Below the pieces are notes generated by a model that saw only the letters and a list, made by a program, of their open reading frames with translations, was not told the DNA's origin and made no database searches. Both the position numbers and the translations under genes were made by a program. Below, in pieces: positions 21,240 to 30,899 of a DNA stretch of 64,000 nt. Each line of letters begins with the position of its first letter. Within the stretch, counting starts at the first letter, position 1. Source of the stretch: Sinorhizobium americanum (GTDB lineage: Bacteria > Pseudomonadota > Alphaproteobacteria > Rhizobiales > Rhizobiaceae); contig NZ_LNQC01000043.1 of the NCBI RefSeq assembly GCF_001651855.1, positions 147,673 to 211,672 of the forward strand. Direction: 5' to 3'.

Positions 21240-21830
21240 CTACAGCCCTGCCTGCCAAGCCTTCACCGCATCGAGCGGCCAGACGAGCATCAGCACGTTG
21301 AGCATCAGGTTGTCGCGGATCAGCCAGCCGGTAAAGACTTCGAGGATGATGGCGATCGTGATCGTCACCGCCACCGGCAGCCGCGAGGCTATGAGGAAGC
21401 CCGCGGCCATGGCGAGCGTGTCCATGGTGGAATTCAGGATGCTGTCGCCGAAATAATCAAGCGAGATCGTCGCCGAGCGATAGCGGTTGATCACCATCGG
21501 CGTGTTCTCGGCGATCTCCCAGGCCGACTCGATGACGGTCGCGAGCAGCAGGCGGGCGCTCAGCGGTTTGCCGCGCAGCAGCAGAAAGCCGAGGCCGTAG
21601 AACAGGAAGCCGTGGATGATGTGCGACGGCGTGTACCAGTCTGAAATGTGCTGCGAGTTGCCGCTGGAATTGACGACGCCCTCCCAGAGTTTCACGTAGC
21701 CGCATTCGCAGATCCACAGCCGCCCCATCAGGTGCTGCGTCAGGATCTGGATCGCGACGACGCCAAGGCAGGCGATCAGCCAGATCCAGGCACGCTGTCT
21801 GTTGTCGTCCGTACCGGCGGCGATGGTCAC
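21240..21830 (-). CDS. DUF2585 (UPF0314) membrane protein
   Basis: A 196-residue inner-membrane protein with about five hydrophobic segments; the [13 protein letters not shown] and [17 protein letters not shown] segments are characteristic of the UPF0314 family found in rhizobia. The function is unknown. I place the start at a GTG at 21830 that overlaps the ispZ stop (GTGA), indicating translational coupling with the upstream septation-protein gene and hence a possible envelope or division context. Confidence 0.85.
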   Translation of the reverse strand: MTIAAGTDDNRQRAWIWLIACLGVVAIQILTQHLMGRLWICECGYVKLWEGVVNSSGNSQHISDWYTPSHIIHGFLFYGLGFLLLRGKPLSARLLLATVIESAWEIAENTPMVINRYRSATISLDYFGDSILNSTMDTLAMAAGFLIASRLPVAVTITIAIILEVFTGWLIRDNLMLNVLMLVWPLDAVKAWQAGL

Positions 21831-22480
21831 TCGGCACTCTCCTGTTCCAGCGAGTGCTTCATGATCAGCGGCATCTGGGCAACGGTGAAGAGGATGGTGA
21901 TTGGCATCGTTCCCCAGACCTTGAAGGCGACCCAGAAGTCGGTGGAGAAGGAGCGCCAGACGATCTCGTTCAGCACCGCAAGGAACAGGAAGAACACGCC
22001 CCAGCGGATCGTCAGCTTCCGCCAACCCTCCTCGTCGAGCTTGAAGGCGGCGTGGAAGACATAGCCGAGCAGCGACTTGCCGAACAAAAGCCCGCCGAGG
22101 AGGATCGCGCCGAACAGCGTATTGACGATGGTCGGCTTCATCTTGATGAAGGTATCGTTCTGCAGCCACAGCGTCAGCGCCCCGAAGACGAAGACGACGA
22201 TGCCGGAGACGAGCGGCATTATCGGCAGAGTACGCGTCATGATCCAGGAGGCGATAAGTGCAGCGGCCGTCGCCGCCATGAACAGGCCGGTGGCGATAAA
22301 AATCGGCCCGCCGAGCTCGGCAAGCACGGGAAAGCGGCTTGCCAGCCAGTCGCCGCGGGAATTGGCGAAGAAGAACACCATCAGCGGCCCGAGCTCCAGT
22401 ATGAGCTTCAGGAGCGGGCTTACCTCCGTCCGCGGCTTCTCTGCCTCAATTGTCGACATGTGCGGATCCTGTTCTGTCAT
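21827..22480 (-). CDS. ispZ: Intracellular septation protein A / YciB
   Basis: A 217-residue inner-membrane protein of the YciB/IspA(IspZ) family with five to six helices; the [14 protein letters not shown] start and [20 protein letters not shown] region are diagnostic. YciB interacts with division and elongation proteins in enterics. The ATG at 22480 has AAGGTG a few bases upstream and is preferred to the ATG at 22459. Downstream in a leftward operon from ftsY, with a 134-bp gap holding a palindromic repeat. Confidence 0.88.
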   Translation of the reverse strand: MTEQDPHMSTIEAEKPRTEVSPLLKLILELGPLMVFFFANSRGDWLASRFPVLAELGGPIFIATGLFMAATAAALIASWIMTRTLPIMPLVSGIVVFVFGALTLWLQNDTFIKMKPTIVNTLFGAILLGGLLFGKSLLGYVFHAAFKLDEEGWRKLTIRWGVFFLFLAVLNEIVWRSFSTDFWVAFKVWGTMPITILFTVAQMPLIMKHSLEQESAE

Positions 22481-22492
22481 ATCACCTTGCTG

Positions 22493-22540
22493 AAGCGGGA
22501 CCGGGCGGAAAACCGCTTCACACTTTTCCTCGTCCCGCTC
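22493..22540. repeat. Palindromic repeat in the ftsY-ispZ gap
   Basis: About 48 bp bounded by an 8-bp perfect inverted repeat (AGCGGGAC at 22494-22501, complement at 22532-22539) with GAAAACCGC and CACACTTTTCC inside, a layout very common between rhizobial genes. It resembles, in arrangement, the element that encodes the TrmD tail at 32150-32228. Confidence 0.6.
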
Positions 22541-22614
22541 TGGCCGCTCATAACACCAGCATTGCGGCAAAACCATATCAACCGCGGTTGCGTCCGCAAA
22601 CCTCGGTCTCTTGA

Positions 22615-24297
22615 TCAGGCGGCGGCGACGCCGGCGATCGCCTCGGCAAAATCCTTGGCCTCGAAGGGTTCGAGATCATCAACCCCCTCGCCGACGCCGA
22701 TGAAATAGACCGGCAGCTTGTGCTTGGCGGAGATCGCCACCAGGATGCCGCCGCGCGCCGTGCCGTCGAGCTTGGTCATGATCAGCCCGCTGACGCCCGC
22801 GACATTGCGGAAGATCTCTACCTGCTGCAAGGCATTCTGCCCGGTCGTTGCATCGAGCGTCTGCAGGACCGTGTGCGGCGCATCCGGATCGAGCTTGCCG
22901 AGGACGCGGACGATCTTTTCCAGCTCGGCCATCAGCTCGGCCTTGTTCTGCAGCCGCCCGGCCGTGTCGATGATCAGCACGTCCGATTTCTTTTCGCGGG
23001 CGAGCTGGTAGGCCTCATAGGCCAGGCCGGCGGCGTCGGCGCCGAGCTTCGAGGCGACGATGTCGGATTTCGTCCGCTCCGCCCAGATCTTCAACTGTTC
23101 GATCGCCGCGGCGCGGAAGGTGTCGCCGGCCGCAAGCATCACCTTCAAGCCCGCGCCGGAAAGCTTGGCAGCGAGCTTGCCTATCGTGGTCGTCTTGCCG
23201 GTACCGTTGACGCCGACGACGAGGATTACATGTGGCTTGTGACTGAGATCGAGTTCGAGGGGTTTGGCCACCGGCGCGAGCACCTTAGTGATCTCGCCGG
23301 CCATGATGCGCGAGACATCCTCGCCGGTCACGTCCTTGCCGTAGCGCTCGGAGGCGAGCGTGTCGGTGATCCGCATCGCCGTCTCTACGCCGAGGTCCGC
23401 CTGGATCAGCAGGTCTTCCAGATCCTGCAGCGTCGCCTCGTCGAGCTTACGCTTGGTGAAGAGGCTGGCGATCTGGCCGGTCAGCTGCGACGAGGTGCGG
23501 GCAAGGCCACGGCGCAGCCGCTGATACCAGGAAAGTTTTGGCTGTGGGACGGGTGCTGCTTCCTTCGGGCGCTTGTCCGAGGCGGCGAAGCCCTTGGGGA
23601 GGCTCGGGGCGGCTTCGAGATCATTTGGTGCCTCAACCCCCTCTGCCCTGCCGGGCATCTCCCCCACAAGGGGGGAGATTGGATGGGGCACGCTCTCGTC
23701 GTCTATCGCGACGCTTTCGTCAACTTCTTCGCTAGGGGTACCAGCCTTATCAGGGGCGGGCTCGGCTGTCGGCGCAATTTCGCCTGCACTACCGGCCTCT
23801 GCCTCCTCGACGACGGTTCGGCTAGTGTCGGCGGCTGCCTCGATCTCCCCCTGATCTCCCCCATTGTGGGGGAGATGTCTCGAAGGGACAGAGGGGGGTA
23901 TCGCGGCCTCATTGGCTACGATGGCATCTTCGGCGAGGGGTTCATCCCCCTCTACCCTGCCGGGCATCTCCCCCATAGGGGGGGAGATCGGATGCGGCGC
24001 GCGCTCGTTTTCAATCGATACGCTTTCCTCGGTGCTTGCCCCTTCATGACCGGTTTCAATCTCAGCGGCGCGCTCGGCGGCTGGCGCACCCTCGTCTGCA
24101 CCACCGACATTTGCCTCCCCGGTAGCGGCTGCCTCAGTCTCTCCTTCTCCCGGGAGACTTCCCGATGAGATCGAGGGGGCTGCTAAAGTCTCGTCGGAAA
24201 CTGGGGCCTCGGGCACCGTCTCCGCCTGCGGCACAGGTTTCTCTTCAACGGTGTCCTTGCCGAAGGAGAAGATCTTCTTGATGAAACCAATCGCCAT
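22615..24297 (-). CDS. ftsY: Signal recognition particle receptor FtsY, with repeat-derived N-terminal region
   Basis: SRP receptor GTPase; docks ribosome-SRP complexes at the membrane. The product has 560 residues. The NG domain starts near residue 257, with G1 [11 protein letters not shown]3 DTAGR and G4 TKLDG all intact. The N-terminal 255 residues are acidic, low-complexity A domain. Within it residues 101-118, 132-152 and 204-221 are encoded by three copies of one palindromic DNA repeat, the middle copy inverted, all keeping frame. The first and third are also preceded by similar sequence (ESVSIENE and ESVAIDDE), suggesting duplication. The start [14 protein letters not shown] gives a typical amphipathic membrane-targeting helix. 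Confidence 0.95.
   Translation of the reverse strand: MAIGFIKKIFSFGKDTVEEKPVPQAETVPEAPVSDETLAAPSISSGSLPGEGETEAAATGEANVGGADEGAPAAERAAEIETGHEGASTEESVSIENERAPHPISPPMGEMPGRVEGDEPLAEDAIVANEAAIPPSVPSRHLPHNGGDQGEIEAAADTSRTVVEEAEAGSAGEIAPTAEPAPDKAGTPSEEVDESVAIDDESVPHPISPLVGEMPGRAEGVEAPNDLEAAPSLPKGFAASDKRPKEAAPVPQPKLSWYQRLRRGLARTSSQLTGQIASLFTKRKLDEATLQDLEDLLIQADLGVETAMRITDTLASERYGKDVTGEDVSRIMAGEITKVLAPVAKPLELDLSHKPHVILVVGVNGTGKTTTIGKLAAKLSGAGLKVMLAAGDTFRAAAIEQLKIWAERTKSDIVASKLGADAAGLAYEAYQLAREKKSDVLIIDTAGRLQNKAELMAELEKIVRVLGKLDPDAPHTVLQTLDATTGQNALQQVEIFRNVAGVSGLIMTKLDGTARGGILVAISAKHKLPVYFIGVGEGVDDLEPFEAKDFAEAIAGVAAA
23637..23690 (-). repeat. In-frame palindromic repeat in ftsY, copy 3
   Basis: About 54 bp containing the palindrome ATCTCCCCC / GGGGGGAGAT. 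Read on the minus strand it encodes [17 protein letters not shown] (FtsY residues 204-220). Same orientation as copy 1. Confidence 0.85.
23847..23898 (+). repeat. In-frame palindromic repeat in ftsY, copy 2 (inverted)
   Basis: About 52 bp matching copies 1 and 3 in reverse complement, with palindrome GATCTCCCCCA / GGGGGAGAT. Because it is inverted and read in another frame it encodes a different peptide, [17 protein letters not shown], yet the ftsY frame stays open. Confidence 0.8.
23945..23994 (-). repeat. In-frame palindromic repeat in ftsY, copy 1
   Basis: About 50 bp, nearly identical to copy 3 (TACCCTGCCGGGCATCTC shared core with one base change). Encodes [17 protein letters not shown] (FtsY residues 101-117). 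Confidence 0.85.
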
Positions 24298-24312
24298 GGG
24301 AATGTCCGGGTG

Positions 24313-25587
24313 TCAGGCCGCAGCCATCTGTTCTCTGTGCATCGTCAGATGCTTGCCATTGTGGCCGGTGATTGTGACCTTAGCGAGCGAGCGCGGCTCG
24401 AGGCCGGCCGCATCGACGAGGGTAAAGTTTTCCGTGTGCGCCAGCCCGTTCATCTCGACGAGGATCGTCTGGTCGCTGCCGACCATGCGGTCGAGATGGG
24501 CAGCGTAGAGCTCCGCCCCTTTGACGCGCAGCCGCGCGGCCCGCTCCTTGACGAGCGCCCGATCGAGCTGCGGCATGCGGGCGGCCGGTGTGCCGGGGCG
24601 AGGGCTGTAGGGGAAGACGTGCAAATGGGCGATGCCGCAATCCTCGGCAAGCCGGGCGGCGCTCTCGAACATCTCTTCCGTTTCCGTCGGAAAGCCCGCA
24701 ATCATGTCGGCGCCGAAGCTGATCTCGGGCCGCAAACGCCGAACCTCGTCGCAGAAGGCGCGGGCATCGGCGCTCGAATGGCGCCGCTTCATGCGCTTCA
24801 GGATCAGATCGTCGCCGTGCTGCAGCGACAGATGCAGATGCGGCATGAAACGCGGCTCGTCGGCGATGAGGTCGAGGAGATGCCTGTCCGCCTCGATGCT
24901 GTCGATCGACGAGAGCCTGAGGCGGAGAATTTCCGGCGCCTGTTTCAGAAGAGTCCCGGCGAGAAGCCCGAGCGTCGGCGTTCCGGGCAGGTCGGCGCCG
25001 TAGCTCGTCGCGTCGACACCGGTCAAGACGATCTCGCGATAGCCGCCTTCGACGAGCCGGCGCGCCTGGTCGACGACCGCGCCCATCGGCACGGAGCGGG
25101 AATTGCCGCGGCCATAGGGGATGATGCAGAAGGTGCAGCGGTGATCGCAGCCGTTCTGCACCTGGATGAAGGCGCGCACGTGGCCGTCAATGTGTTTCAC
25201 CATCTGCGGTGCCGTGGCGCGCACGCTCATGATGTCATTGACGCGGAGCTTTTCTTCGGCCGAGACGCCGAAATCCGGCAGTGCGCGATAAGAGGCGCTT
25301 TTCAGCTTCTCCTCGTTGCCGAGCACCGCGTCGACCTCGGACATTTCGGCGAAGGTTTCCTTCTCCGTCTGGGCGGCGCAGCCGGTGACGATGATGCGGG
25401 CATGCGGGTTGTCGCGCCGCGCCCGACGGATCGCCTGGCGCGCCTGGCGCACGGCCTCGGCGGTGACGGCGCAGGTGTTGACGAGGACAGCATTGTTCAG
25501 CCCCGCCTTCTCGGCCTCCGCCCGCATCACTTCCGATTCATAGGTGTTGAGACGGCAGCCGAAGGTTATGACCTCGACGCCGCTCAA
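24313..25587 (-). CDS. mtaB: tRNA t6A37 methylthiotransferase
   Basis: Converts t6A37 to ms2t6A37 in tRNAs reading ANN codons. The 424-residue product has the UPF0004 N-terminal domain with three cluster cysteines ([21 protein letters not shown]), the radical-SAM CX3CX2C (CDHRCTFC, about residues 147-154), and a C-terminal TRAM domain. The GCRLN motif rather than GCQMN separates MtaB from MiaB. Its start overlaps the dapF stop by four bases and it lies 15 bp upstream of ftsY, so dapF-mtaB-ftsY form an operon. Confidence 0.92.
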   Translation of the reverse strand: MSGVEVITFGCRLNTYESEVMRAEAEKAGLNNAVLVNTCAVTAEAVRQARQAIRRARRDNPHARIIVTGCAAQTEKETFAEMSEVDAVLGNEEKLKSASYRALPDFGVSAEEKLRVNDIMSVRATAPQMVKHIDGHVRAFIQVQNGCDHRCTFCIIPYGRGNSRSVPMGAVVDQARRLVEGGYREIVLTGVDATSYGADLPGTPTLGLLAGTLLKQAPEILRLRLSSIDSIEADRHLLDLIADEPRFMPHLHLSLQHGDDLILKRMKRRHSSADARAFCDEVRRLRPEISFGADMIAGFPTETEEMFESAARLAEDCGIAHLHVFPYSPRPGTPAARMPQLDRALVKERAARLRVKGAELYAAHLDRMVGSDQTILVEMNGLAHTENFTLVDAAGLEPRSLAKVTITGHNGKHLTMHREQMAAA

Positions 25588-26486
25588 AGCGCTCGCGCTC
25601 CGTTTGCGCCGCTCGCCGCATCACGCTCGAAAGCACCGGTGGCGGGATCGAGCCTGCCCGACCATTCCCATTCGGCCGGCCCCGTCATGAGCACGTGGTC
25701 GTCGCGCTCGCGCCATTCGATCTTAAGCGGCCCGCCCGGAACGTTCACTGTCACGGTCCGATCCGTGCGGCCGGTTCTGGCGCCGCTGGCGGCGGCGGCA
25801 CAGGCGGCGGAGCCGCAGGCAAGCGTAAGCCCGGCGCCGCGCTCCCAGGTCCTCAGGTCCATCTCCTCACGCGAACGGACACGGGCGATCGAGATATTGG
25901 CGCGTTCGGGAAAGATCGGGTGGTTTTCGAGCAGCGGGCCGAAGCGCTCGAGCTCGTAGCTCCAAACGTCGTTCTTCACCCAGAAGATCGCATGCGGATT
26001 GCCCATCGAGGCGACCGACGGCGAATGCAGCACCGGATCGTCGATCGGCCCGATCTGCAGCTCGATTCGGCGCGTATCGTGGAATTCCTCGGCGAGCGGG
26101 ATCTCGTTCCAGCCGAAGCGCGGGCTTCCCATGTCAACCGAGATCAAGCCGCCGTCATGTTCCTTGGCCTCGAGCAGGCCGGCGACCGTATGGAACATGA
26201 ACGCCTTTTTGCCGGTCTCGGCGGCGAGCGCCTGGACGACGCAGCGGGTACCGTTTCCGCAGGCCTGCGCCATCGAGCCGTCGGAATTGACGATGTCGAT
26301 CCAGGCATCCGTGCCGGCGGCCTTGGGATCGTGGATCGCCATGATCTGGTCGAATTCGGTCGCCGGATCGGCATTGAGAGCGATCGCCGCCGCAGGCGTG
26401 ACGCGATCCTTGCGGCCGCGCATGTCGACGACCAGGATCTTGTTTCCAAGCCCGTTCATCCTGGCAAATTGCACCTGATCGGCCAT
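25584..26486 (-). CDS. dapF: Diaminopimelate epimerase
   Basis: Epimerises LL- to meso-diaminopimelate for peptidoglycan and lysine. The 300-residue product has the two catalytic cysteines in conserved settings: ACGNGTRC (C76) and ACGSAAC (about C225). Start at the ATG at 26486 ([15 protein letters not shown]); a TTG five codons upstream is in frame but less likely. First gene of the leftward operon dapF-mtaB-ftsY, the order common in Rhizobiales. Confidence 0.94.
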   Translation of the reverse strand: MADQVQFARMNGLGNKILVVDMRGRKDRVTPAAAIALNADPATEFDQIMAIHDPKAAGTDAWIDIVNSDGSMAQACGNGTRCVVQALAAETGKKAFMFHTVAGLLEAKEHDGGLISVDMGSPRFGWNEIPLAEEFHDTRRIELQIGPIDDPVLHSPSVASMGNPHAIFWVKNDVWSYELERFGPLLENHPIFPERANISIARVRSREEMDLRTWERGAGLTLACGSAACAAAASGARTGRTDRTVTVNVPGGPLKIEWRERDDHVLMTGPAEWEWSGRLDPATGAFERDAASGANGARAL

Positions 26487-26578
26487 GTCGCGATTGTCCA
26501 AACCCGGCTCCCGACCCCGGGGGCGCCCTTCATTCGGGCTGTATATGGCGGAAAAGGCCGGAAATTACCAGTGGCGCA

Positions 26579-27586
26579 TTATTCCGCCGAGGCGGGAACG
26601 TCGAAGACTTCGCCAGGCCGCAGCGGCCGGAAGCGGCCTGGCTCGATGCCGGCCTTGTCGAGTGCGGCCTCCAGGGCCCGCAACGGCTCCTCGATGCCCT
26701 CGTCCGTCAAGCGGAACGTGCCCCAATGGTGTCCCGCCACGTGTCCCGCGCCGCAGGCGAGCATGCCCATGACCGCCTCTTCCGGATTCTGGTGGTGGCT
26801 TTCCATGAACCAGCGCGGCTCGTAGCAGCCGAAGGGCAGATTGGCGAGCCGGAACGGGCCATGCTTGTCCCGGGCGGCGCGATAGTTGATGCCGCCGTGA
26901 AAGCCGGTGTCGCCGACATGGTAGATCTTGCCAGCCGGGGTCTCGATGACGAAGGCGGCCCAGAGCGCCATCCGCCTGTCGCGCGTGCCGCGGGCCGACC
27001 AATGGTGGCAGGGTTCCGCATGGATGACGACGCCGTCGTCGATTGTGATCCGCTCGCCCCAATCGAGAACGGCGATCTCCGCATCCGGAATGGCGCGGCG
27101 GATGATCGTGTCGTTGCCGAGCGGCGTTGCGATCAGCGGCGCGTGTTCGGCATGCAGCGTGCCGAGTGTTTCGACGTCGAGATGGTCGTAGTGATTGTGG
27201 GTGACGAGGACGACGTCGATCGGCGGCAGGTCGTCCATGTGAATGCCCGGTGCATTATGGCGATGCGGCCCGGCAAAGGCGAAAGGGCTCGCCCGATGCG
27301 ACCAGACCGGATCGGTGAGGATGTTCAGGCCGGCCACCTGGATCAGGAGAGTCGCGTGCCCGATCATGGTCACCCGCAGCCGGTCTCCGTCGACACTGAG
27401 TTCGGGCCGCACCTCGACGAAGGGGCTGTCGTAGTATCTCGGCCACCGAACGCGCTTGCCGCGCAGCTGCCAGCGCAACAGGTCGGCAAAGCCGCGCGGC
27501 GCCATTCCGCCAGGATTGAAAAAGCGAACGCCGTCGAAATGATCCGAAACGGGTCCGTTGTAGTAGCGGTTGCCGCCGTTGCCCAT
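26579..27586 (-). CDS. Metallo-beta-lactamase-fold hydrolase, NAPE-PLD/UlaG-like
   Basis: A 335-residue MBL-fold protein. The metal motif HNHYDHLD is at about residue 132-139, with further ligands HWSARG, GDTGFH and HWGTF in order. The long N-terminal strand region and GHATLLIQ resemble the N-acyl-phosphatidylethanolamine phospholipase D-like branch. The substrate is unknown. It lies upstream of dapF on the same strand with a 92-bp gap, and is divergent from the MarR gene. Confidence 0.82.
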   Translation of the reverse strand: MGNGGNRYYNGPVSDHFDGVRFFNPGGMAPRGFADLLRWQLRGKRVRWPRYYDSPFVEVRPELSVDGDRLRVTMIGHATLLIQVAGLNILTDPVWSHRASPFAFAGPHRHNAPGIHMDDLPPIDVVLVTHNHYDHLDVETLGTLHAEHAPLIATPLGNDTIIRRAIPDAEIAVLDWGERITIDDGVVIHAEPCHHWSARGTRDRRMALWAAFVIETPAGKIYHVGDTGFHGGINYRAARDKHGPFRLANLPFGCYEPRWFMESHHQNPEEAVMGMLACGAGHVAGHHWGTFRLTDEGIEEPLRALEAALDKAGIEPGRFRPLRPGEVFDVPASAE

Positions 27587-27714
27587 TGCCGTCCCAAGCT
27601 GTCGATTACCTTGATGCCTGAAAAAGATAGGCGCTCCAGTGCTCGATCACAGTATGGGGGCAAAATCCGTTAAGAATTTCTTGTGAACGGCAACTCGATT
27701 GCTACCATACCGTC

Positions 27715-28182
27715 ATGCTTGCGCGATTCGACAGACAGGAACGACTTTACAAGGCGATCAAACTCGTCCGGCCCGTACATCTCAACGTCAGCAGAACAGT
27801 TGAGAAGATGCTCGAGGGCGCAGGAATCAGCGTTGTCGAGCGCGCCGTGCTGGAACTCCTCTGCGAGGAGCCGCTGACGGTGCCGGAGGCAGCAAGGCGG
27901 CTGTCGATGAAGCGACAGTTCGTCCAGCGCGTCGCCGCCGGCCTGATCGACAAAGGGCTGATCGAGAAGAGGCCCAATCCGGAACACCGGCGGGCCTATT
28001 TCTGCGCACCGAGTCCGGCCGGCAGGGATCTCTTCAACGCCGTGCATCAGCGCGAGCTCGAAATGCTGCATGCGGTCCTCGGCGATATCAACCAGACCGA
28101 GGTGGTCGTGGCGCTGAGAGTGATGGCACGGATCGACGCCGCCTTCGAGGCGCTCGCCCGGCAGGTGAGCGAAGGAACTTGA
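27715..28182 (+). CDS. MarR-family transcriptional regulator
   Basis: A 155-residue winged-helix protein: LTVPEAARRLSMKRQFVQRVAAGLIDKGLIEKRPNPEHRRAY is the helix-turn-helix and wing of the MarR family, at about residues 60-100, flanked by dimerisation helices. It is divergent from the MBL-fold hydrolase across 128 bp and may control it and itself, the usual MarR arrangement. Its ligand is unknown. Confidence 0.85.
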   Translation: MLARFDRQERLYKAIKLVRPVHLNVSRTVEKMLEGAGISVVERAVLELLCEEPLTVPEAARRLSMKRQFVQRVAAGLIDKGLIEKRPNPEHRRAYFCAPSPAGRDLFNAVHQRELEMLHAVLGDINQTEVVVALRVMARIDAAFEALARQVSEGT

Positions 28183-28219
28183 CGCCGCCTTTCCGCGTCG
28201 CGCAAGGTTCTCCTCCAAC

Positions 28220-28248
28220 TTGACTTTTCGGTCGCTTTGCTGTTTATC
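28220..28248 (+). promoter_or_regulatory. Candidate sigma-70 promoter upstream of ffh
   Basis: TTGACT at 28220-28225, 17-base spacer and TTTATC at 28243-28248. The -35 is preceded by C, as in the rhizobial CTTGAC consensus; the -10 is mediocre. It would start transcription near 28255. Confidence 0.35.
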
Positions 28249-28254
28249 GCGGCA

Positions 28255-28363
28255 AATTCCTTCGCAAGTGATGACTTCGAAGCCGCCGACCGGGCCCCGC
28301 AAAGGTATAAAGAGAGCCCGGAGGTCAACACCCGACAGCGCGTTGCGCCCTCGGGTGGTTTTT
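28255..28363 (+). ncRNA. Candidate small RNA or attenuated leader before ffh
   Basis: About 110 nt bounded by the promoter candidate above and an intrinsic-terminator-like hairpin. A first stem pairs CCGGGC at 28290-28295 with GCCCGG at 28316-28321. The second pairs CACCCGA (28329-28335) with TCGGGTG (28351-28357), with an inner GCGC/GCGC stem, then G and five T. The ffh start is 83 bp further on. It could equally be the terminator of the MarR gene; no RNA family is recognised. Confidence 0.3.
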
Positions 28364-28445
28364 GGCTTTGCGCCTTGTTTTCCGCGCGAGGGTACCCAAG
28401 TTTTCGGCGAGCCTGAAGCGAACCGGAAACCAGAAGGAAGAGAGA

Positions 28446-30008
28446 ATGTTCGAGAGCCTCCAGGACCGTCTTGGTTCCATATTGAATGGACTGACCGGCC
28501 GCGGCGCCCTGTCGGAAGCTGACGTTTCCGCGGCGCTTCGGGAGGTTCGCCGTGCGCTGCTCGAAGCGGACGTTGCGCTCGACGTGGTGCGCAGCTTCAC
28601 CGAAAAGGTCCGCGAGAAGGCAGTCGGCGCCGAAATCCTGAAATCGATCAAGCCCGGCCAGATGGTCGTCAAGATCGTCCATGACGAGCTTGTCGCCATG
28701 CTCGGCTCCGAGGGCGTGACGATCGACTTCAATGCGCCGGCCCCTGTCGTCGTCATGATGGTCGGCCTGCAGGGTTCGGGCAAGACGACGACCACCGGCA
28801 AGATCGCCAAGCGGCTGACGACGCGCGACAAGAAGAAGGTCCTGATGGCCTCGCTCGACACCCGTCGTCCGGCCGCCCAGGAGCAGTTGCGCCAGCTCGG
28901 CGTCCAGACCGGCGTCGATACGCTGCCGATCATCGCCGGCCAGTCGCCGACCGATATCGCCGCCCGCGCCGTCCAGGCGGCGAAGCTCGGCGGCCACGAC
29001 ATCGTCATTCTCGACACCGCCGGCCGCACCCATATCGACGAACCGCTGATGATCGAGATGGCCGAGATCAAGCGGAAATCCAATCCGCACGAAATCCTGC
29101 TCGTCGCCGACGCGCTGACCGGTCAGGACGCCGTCAACCTCGCCCGCAATTTCGACGACCGCGTCGGCATCACCGGTCTGGTACTGACCCGCATGGACGG
29201 CGACGGCCGCGGCGGCGCGGCGCTCTCCATGCGTGCCGTCACCGGCAAGCCGATCAAGCTGATCGGCGTCGGCGAGAAGATGGACGAACTCGAGGAGTTC
29301 CATCCCCGCCGCGTTGCCGACCGCATCCTCGGCATGGGCGACATCATCTCGCTGGTCGAGAAGGCGGCGGAAAACATCGACGCCGAAAAGGCGGCCGCCA
29401 TGGCCGCCAAGATGGCCAAGGGCAAATTCGACCTCAACGACCTCGCCGACCAGCTGCGCCAGATGCAGAAGATGGGCGGCATGGGCGGCATCATGGGACT
29501 GATGCCCGGCATGGCCGGCATGAAGGACAAGATGGCCGCCGCCGGCCTCGACGACAGCCTGTTCAAGCGACAGCTCGCCATCATCTCGTCGATGACCAAG
29601 GCCGAGCGTGCCAATCCGGATCTGCTCAAGCATTCGCGCAAGAAGCGCATCGCCAGTGGCTCAGGAACCGACGCCGCCGACATCAACAAGCTTCTGAAGA
29701 TGCACCGCCAGATGGCGGACATGATGAAGATGATGGGCGGCAAGGGCAAAGGCGGCATGATGAAGCAGATGATGGGCGGCCTTGCCAACAAGATGGGCCT
29801 TGGCGGTTTGGGCGGCGGCATGCCGGACCTGTCGAAGATGGACCCGAAACAGCTGGAAGCGCTGCAGAAGCAGGCGGAAGCCGCCGGCCTCGGCAAGCCG
29901 GGCAGTCTCCCGAGTCTCGGCGGCGGCGGTTTGCCAGGCCTGGGTGGCGCCAAGCTGCCGGGCCTTGGCGGTTTCCCGGGCTTGCCCGGCCTACCCAAGA
30001 AGAAGTGA
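28446..30008 (+). CDS. ffh: Signal recognition particle protein Ffh
   Basis: SRP54-type GTPase that binds signal peptides on nascent chains together with 4.5S RNA. The 520-residue product has N, G and M domains: G1 GLQGSGKTTT (about residues 106-115), G3 DTAGR, G4 TRMDG and a methionine-rich M domain. The C-terminus is a longer than usual Gly/Leu/Pro-rich tail (repeats of LPGLGG). Start at 28446 follows AGGAAGAGAGA. The partner ftsY is 4 kb away on the other strand. First gene of ffh-chorismate mutase-rpsP-rimM-trmD. Confidence 0.95.
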   Translation: MFESLQDRLGSILNGLTGRGALSEADVSAALREVRRALLEADVALDVVRSFTEKVREKAVGAEILKSIKPGQMVVKIVHDELVAMLGSEGVTIDFNAPAPVVVMMVGLQGSGKTTTTGKIAKRLTTRDKKKVLMASLDTRRPAAQEQLRQLGVQTGVDTLPIIAGQSPTDIAARAVQAAKLGGHDIVILDTAGRTHIDEPLMIEMAEIKRKSNPHEILLVADALTGQDAVNLARNFDDRVGITGLVLTRMDGDGRGGAALSMRAVTGKPIKLIGVGEKMDELEEFHPRRVADRILGMGDIISLVEKAAENIDAEKAAAMAAKMAKGKFDLNDLADQLRQMQKMGGMGGIMGLMPGMAGMKDKMAAAGLDDSLFKRQLAIISSMTKAERANPDLLKHSRKKRIASGSGTDAADINKLLKMHRQMADMMKMMGGKGKGGMMKQMMGGLANKMGLGGLGGGMPDLSKMDPKQLEALQKQAEAAGLGKPGSLPSLGGGGLPGLGGAKLPGLGGFPGLPGLPKKK

Positions 30009-30020
30009 GGATCGCGACGG

Positions 30021-30356
30021 ATGCTTGCTCCCGAGATCAAAGAGGAATTGGCGGGCTACCGGCAGTCGATCGACAACATCGATGCCGCCCTCGTCCACAT
30101 GCTGGCCGAAAGGTTCCGCTGCACCAAGGCGGTCGGGGTTCTGAAAGCCAAGCACAAGTTGCCGCCGGCCGATCCGGCGCGCGAAGAATACCAGATCGAA
30201 CGCCTTCGCCATCTGGCGAAGGACGCCAATCTGGACCCGGATTTCGCCGAGAAGTTCCTGAACTTCATCATCAAGGAAGTCATCCGGCACCATGAAGCCA
30301 TCGCCGCCGATCGCTCGCAGCCCGCGGGCAGCGCCGGCACCACCCGTTCCGCTTGA
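30021..30356 (+). CDS. Chorismate mutase (AroQ class)
   Basis: A 111-residue all-helical chorismate mutase making prephenate for Phe/Tyr synthesis. Active-site features in order: the first-helix [20 protein letters not shown] with the conserved Asp-Ile-Asp and Arg, the [10 protein letters not shown] segment with catalytic Lys, and REEYQIERL. It is a stand-alone AroQ domain (not fused to prephenate dehydratase). It sits 12 bp after ffh inside the ribosome/SRP operon, a rhizobial arrangement in which it is often named pheA. Confidence 0.88.
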   Translation: MLAPEIKEELAGYRQSIDNIDAALVHMLAERFRCTKAVGVLKAKHKLPPADPAREEYQIERLRHLAKDANLDPDFAEKFLNFIIKEVIRHHEAIAADRSQPAGSAGTTRSA

Positions 30357-30393
30357 ACGAAGCGGTCAAGAAAGCCTGCAAGGAGTAACTGAA

Positions 30394-30768
30394 ATGGCAC
30401 TGAAAATTCGTCTCGCCCGTGGCGGTTCCAAGAAGCGCCCCTATTACCAGATCGTCGTTGCCGATGCGCGCAGCCCGCGTGACGGCCGCTTCCTCGAAAA
30501 GATCGGCTCCTGGAACCCGATGCTGGGCAAGGATGACGAAAAGCGCGTCGAGCTGAACGCAGAGCGCGTCAGCCACTGGATCGCCCAGGGCGCCCAGCCG
30601 ACCGATCGCGTCCTGCGCTTCCTCGACCAGGCCGGCCTCGCCAAGCGCCCGACCCGCAACAACCCGACCAAGGCACAGCCCGGCAAGAAGGCACAGGAGC
30701 GTGCCGCCGAAGCCAAGCAGAAGGCCGAAGATGCAGCCGCTGCCGCTGCGGAATCCGCCGCGGAATAA
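30394..30768 (+). CDS. rpsP: 30S ribosomal protein S16
   Basis: A 124-residue S16 with the invariant [18 protein letters not shown] start; the C-terminal 40 residues are a Lys/Ala-rich extension common in alphaproteobacteria. A strong Shine-Dalgarno AAGGAG lies nine bases before the ATG. A terminator-like hairpin follows, so rimM-trmD may be expressed at a lower level or from a further promoter. Confidence 0.97.
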   Translation: MALKIRLARGGSKKRPYYQIVVADARSPRDGRFLEKIGSWNPMLGKDDEKRVELNAERVSHWIAQGAQPTDRVLRFLDQAGLAKRPTRNNPTKAQPGKKAQERAAEAKQKAEDAAAAAAESAAE

Positions 30769-30791
30769 TATCCGTCGAAACGGTGTGGCAG

Positions 30792-30820
30792 ACGGGCGGC
30801 ATTTTCATGCCGCCCGTTTT
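30792..30820 (+). terminator. Hairpin terminator or attenuator after rpsP
   Basis: An 11-bp stem (ACGGGCGGCAT and complement, 4-base loop) followed by four T, 23 bases after rpsP and 79 bases before rimM. Inside a conserved operon, so partial termination is likely. Confidence 0.7.
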
Positions 30821-30899
30821 GCTTTATGTGCACATTAAACAATTGGAGTGGGCAAAGAATTGGAGCGGTGGCAAGAACGCTCCTGCCTGGATGCCGAAA

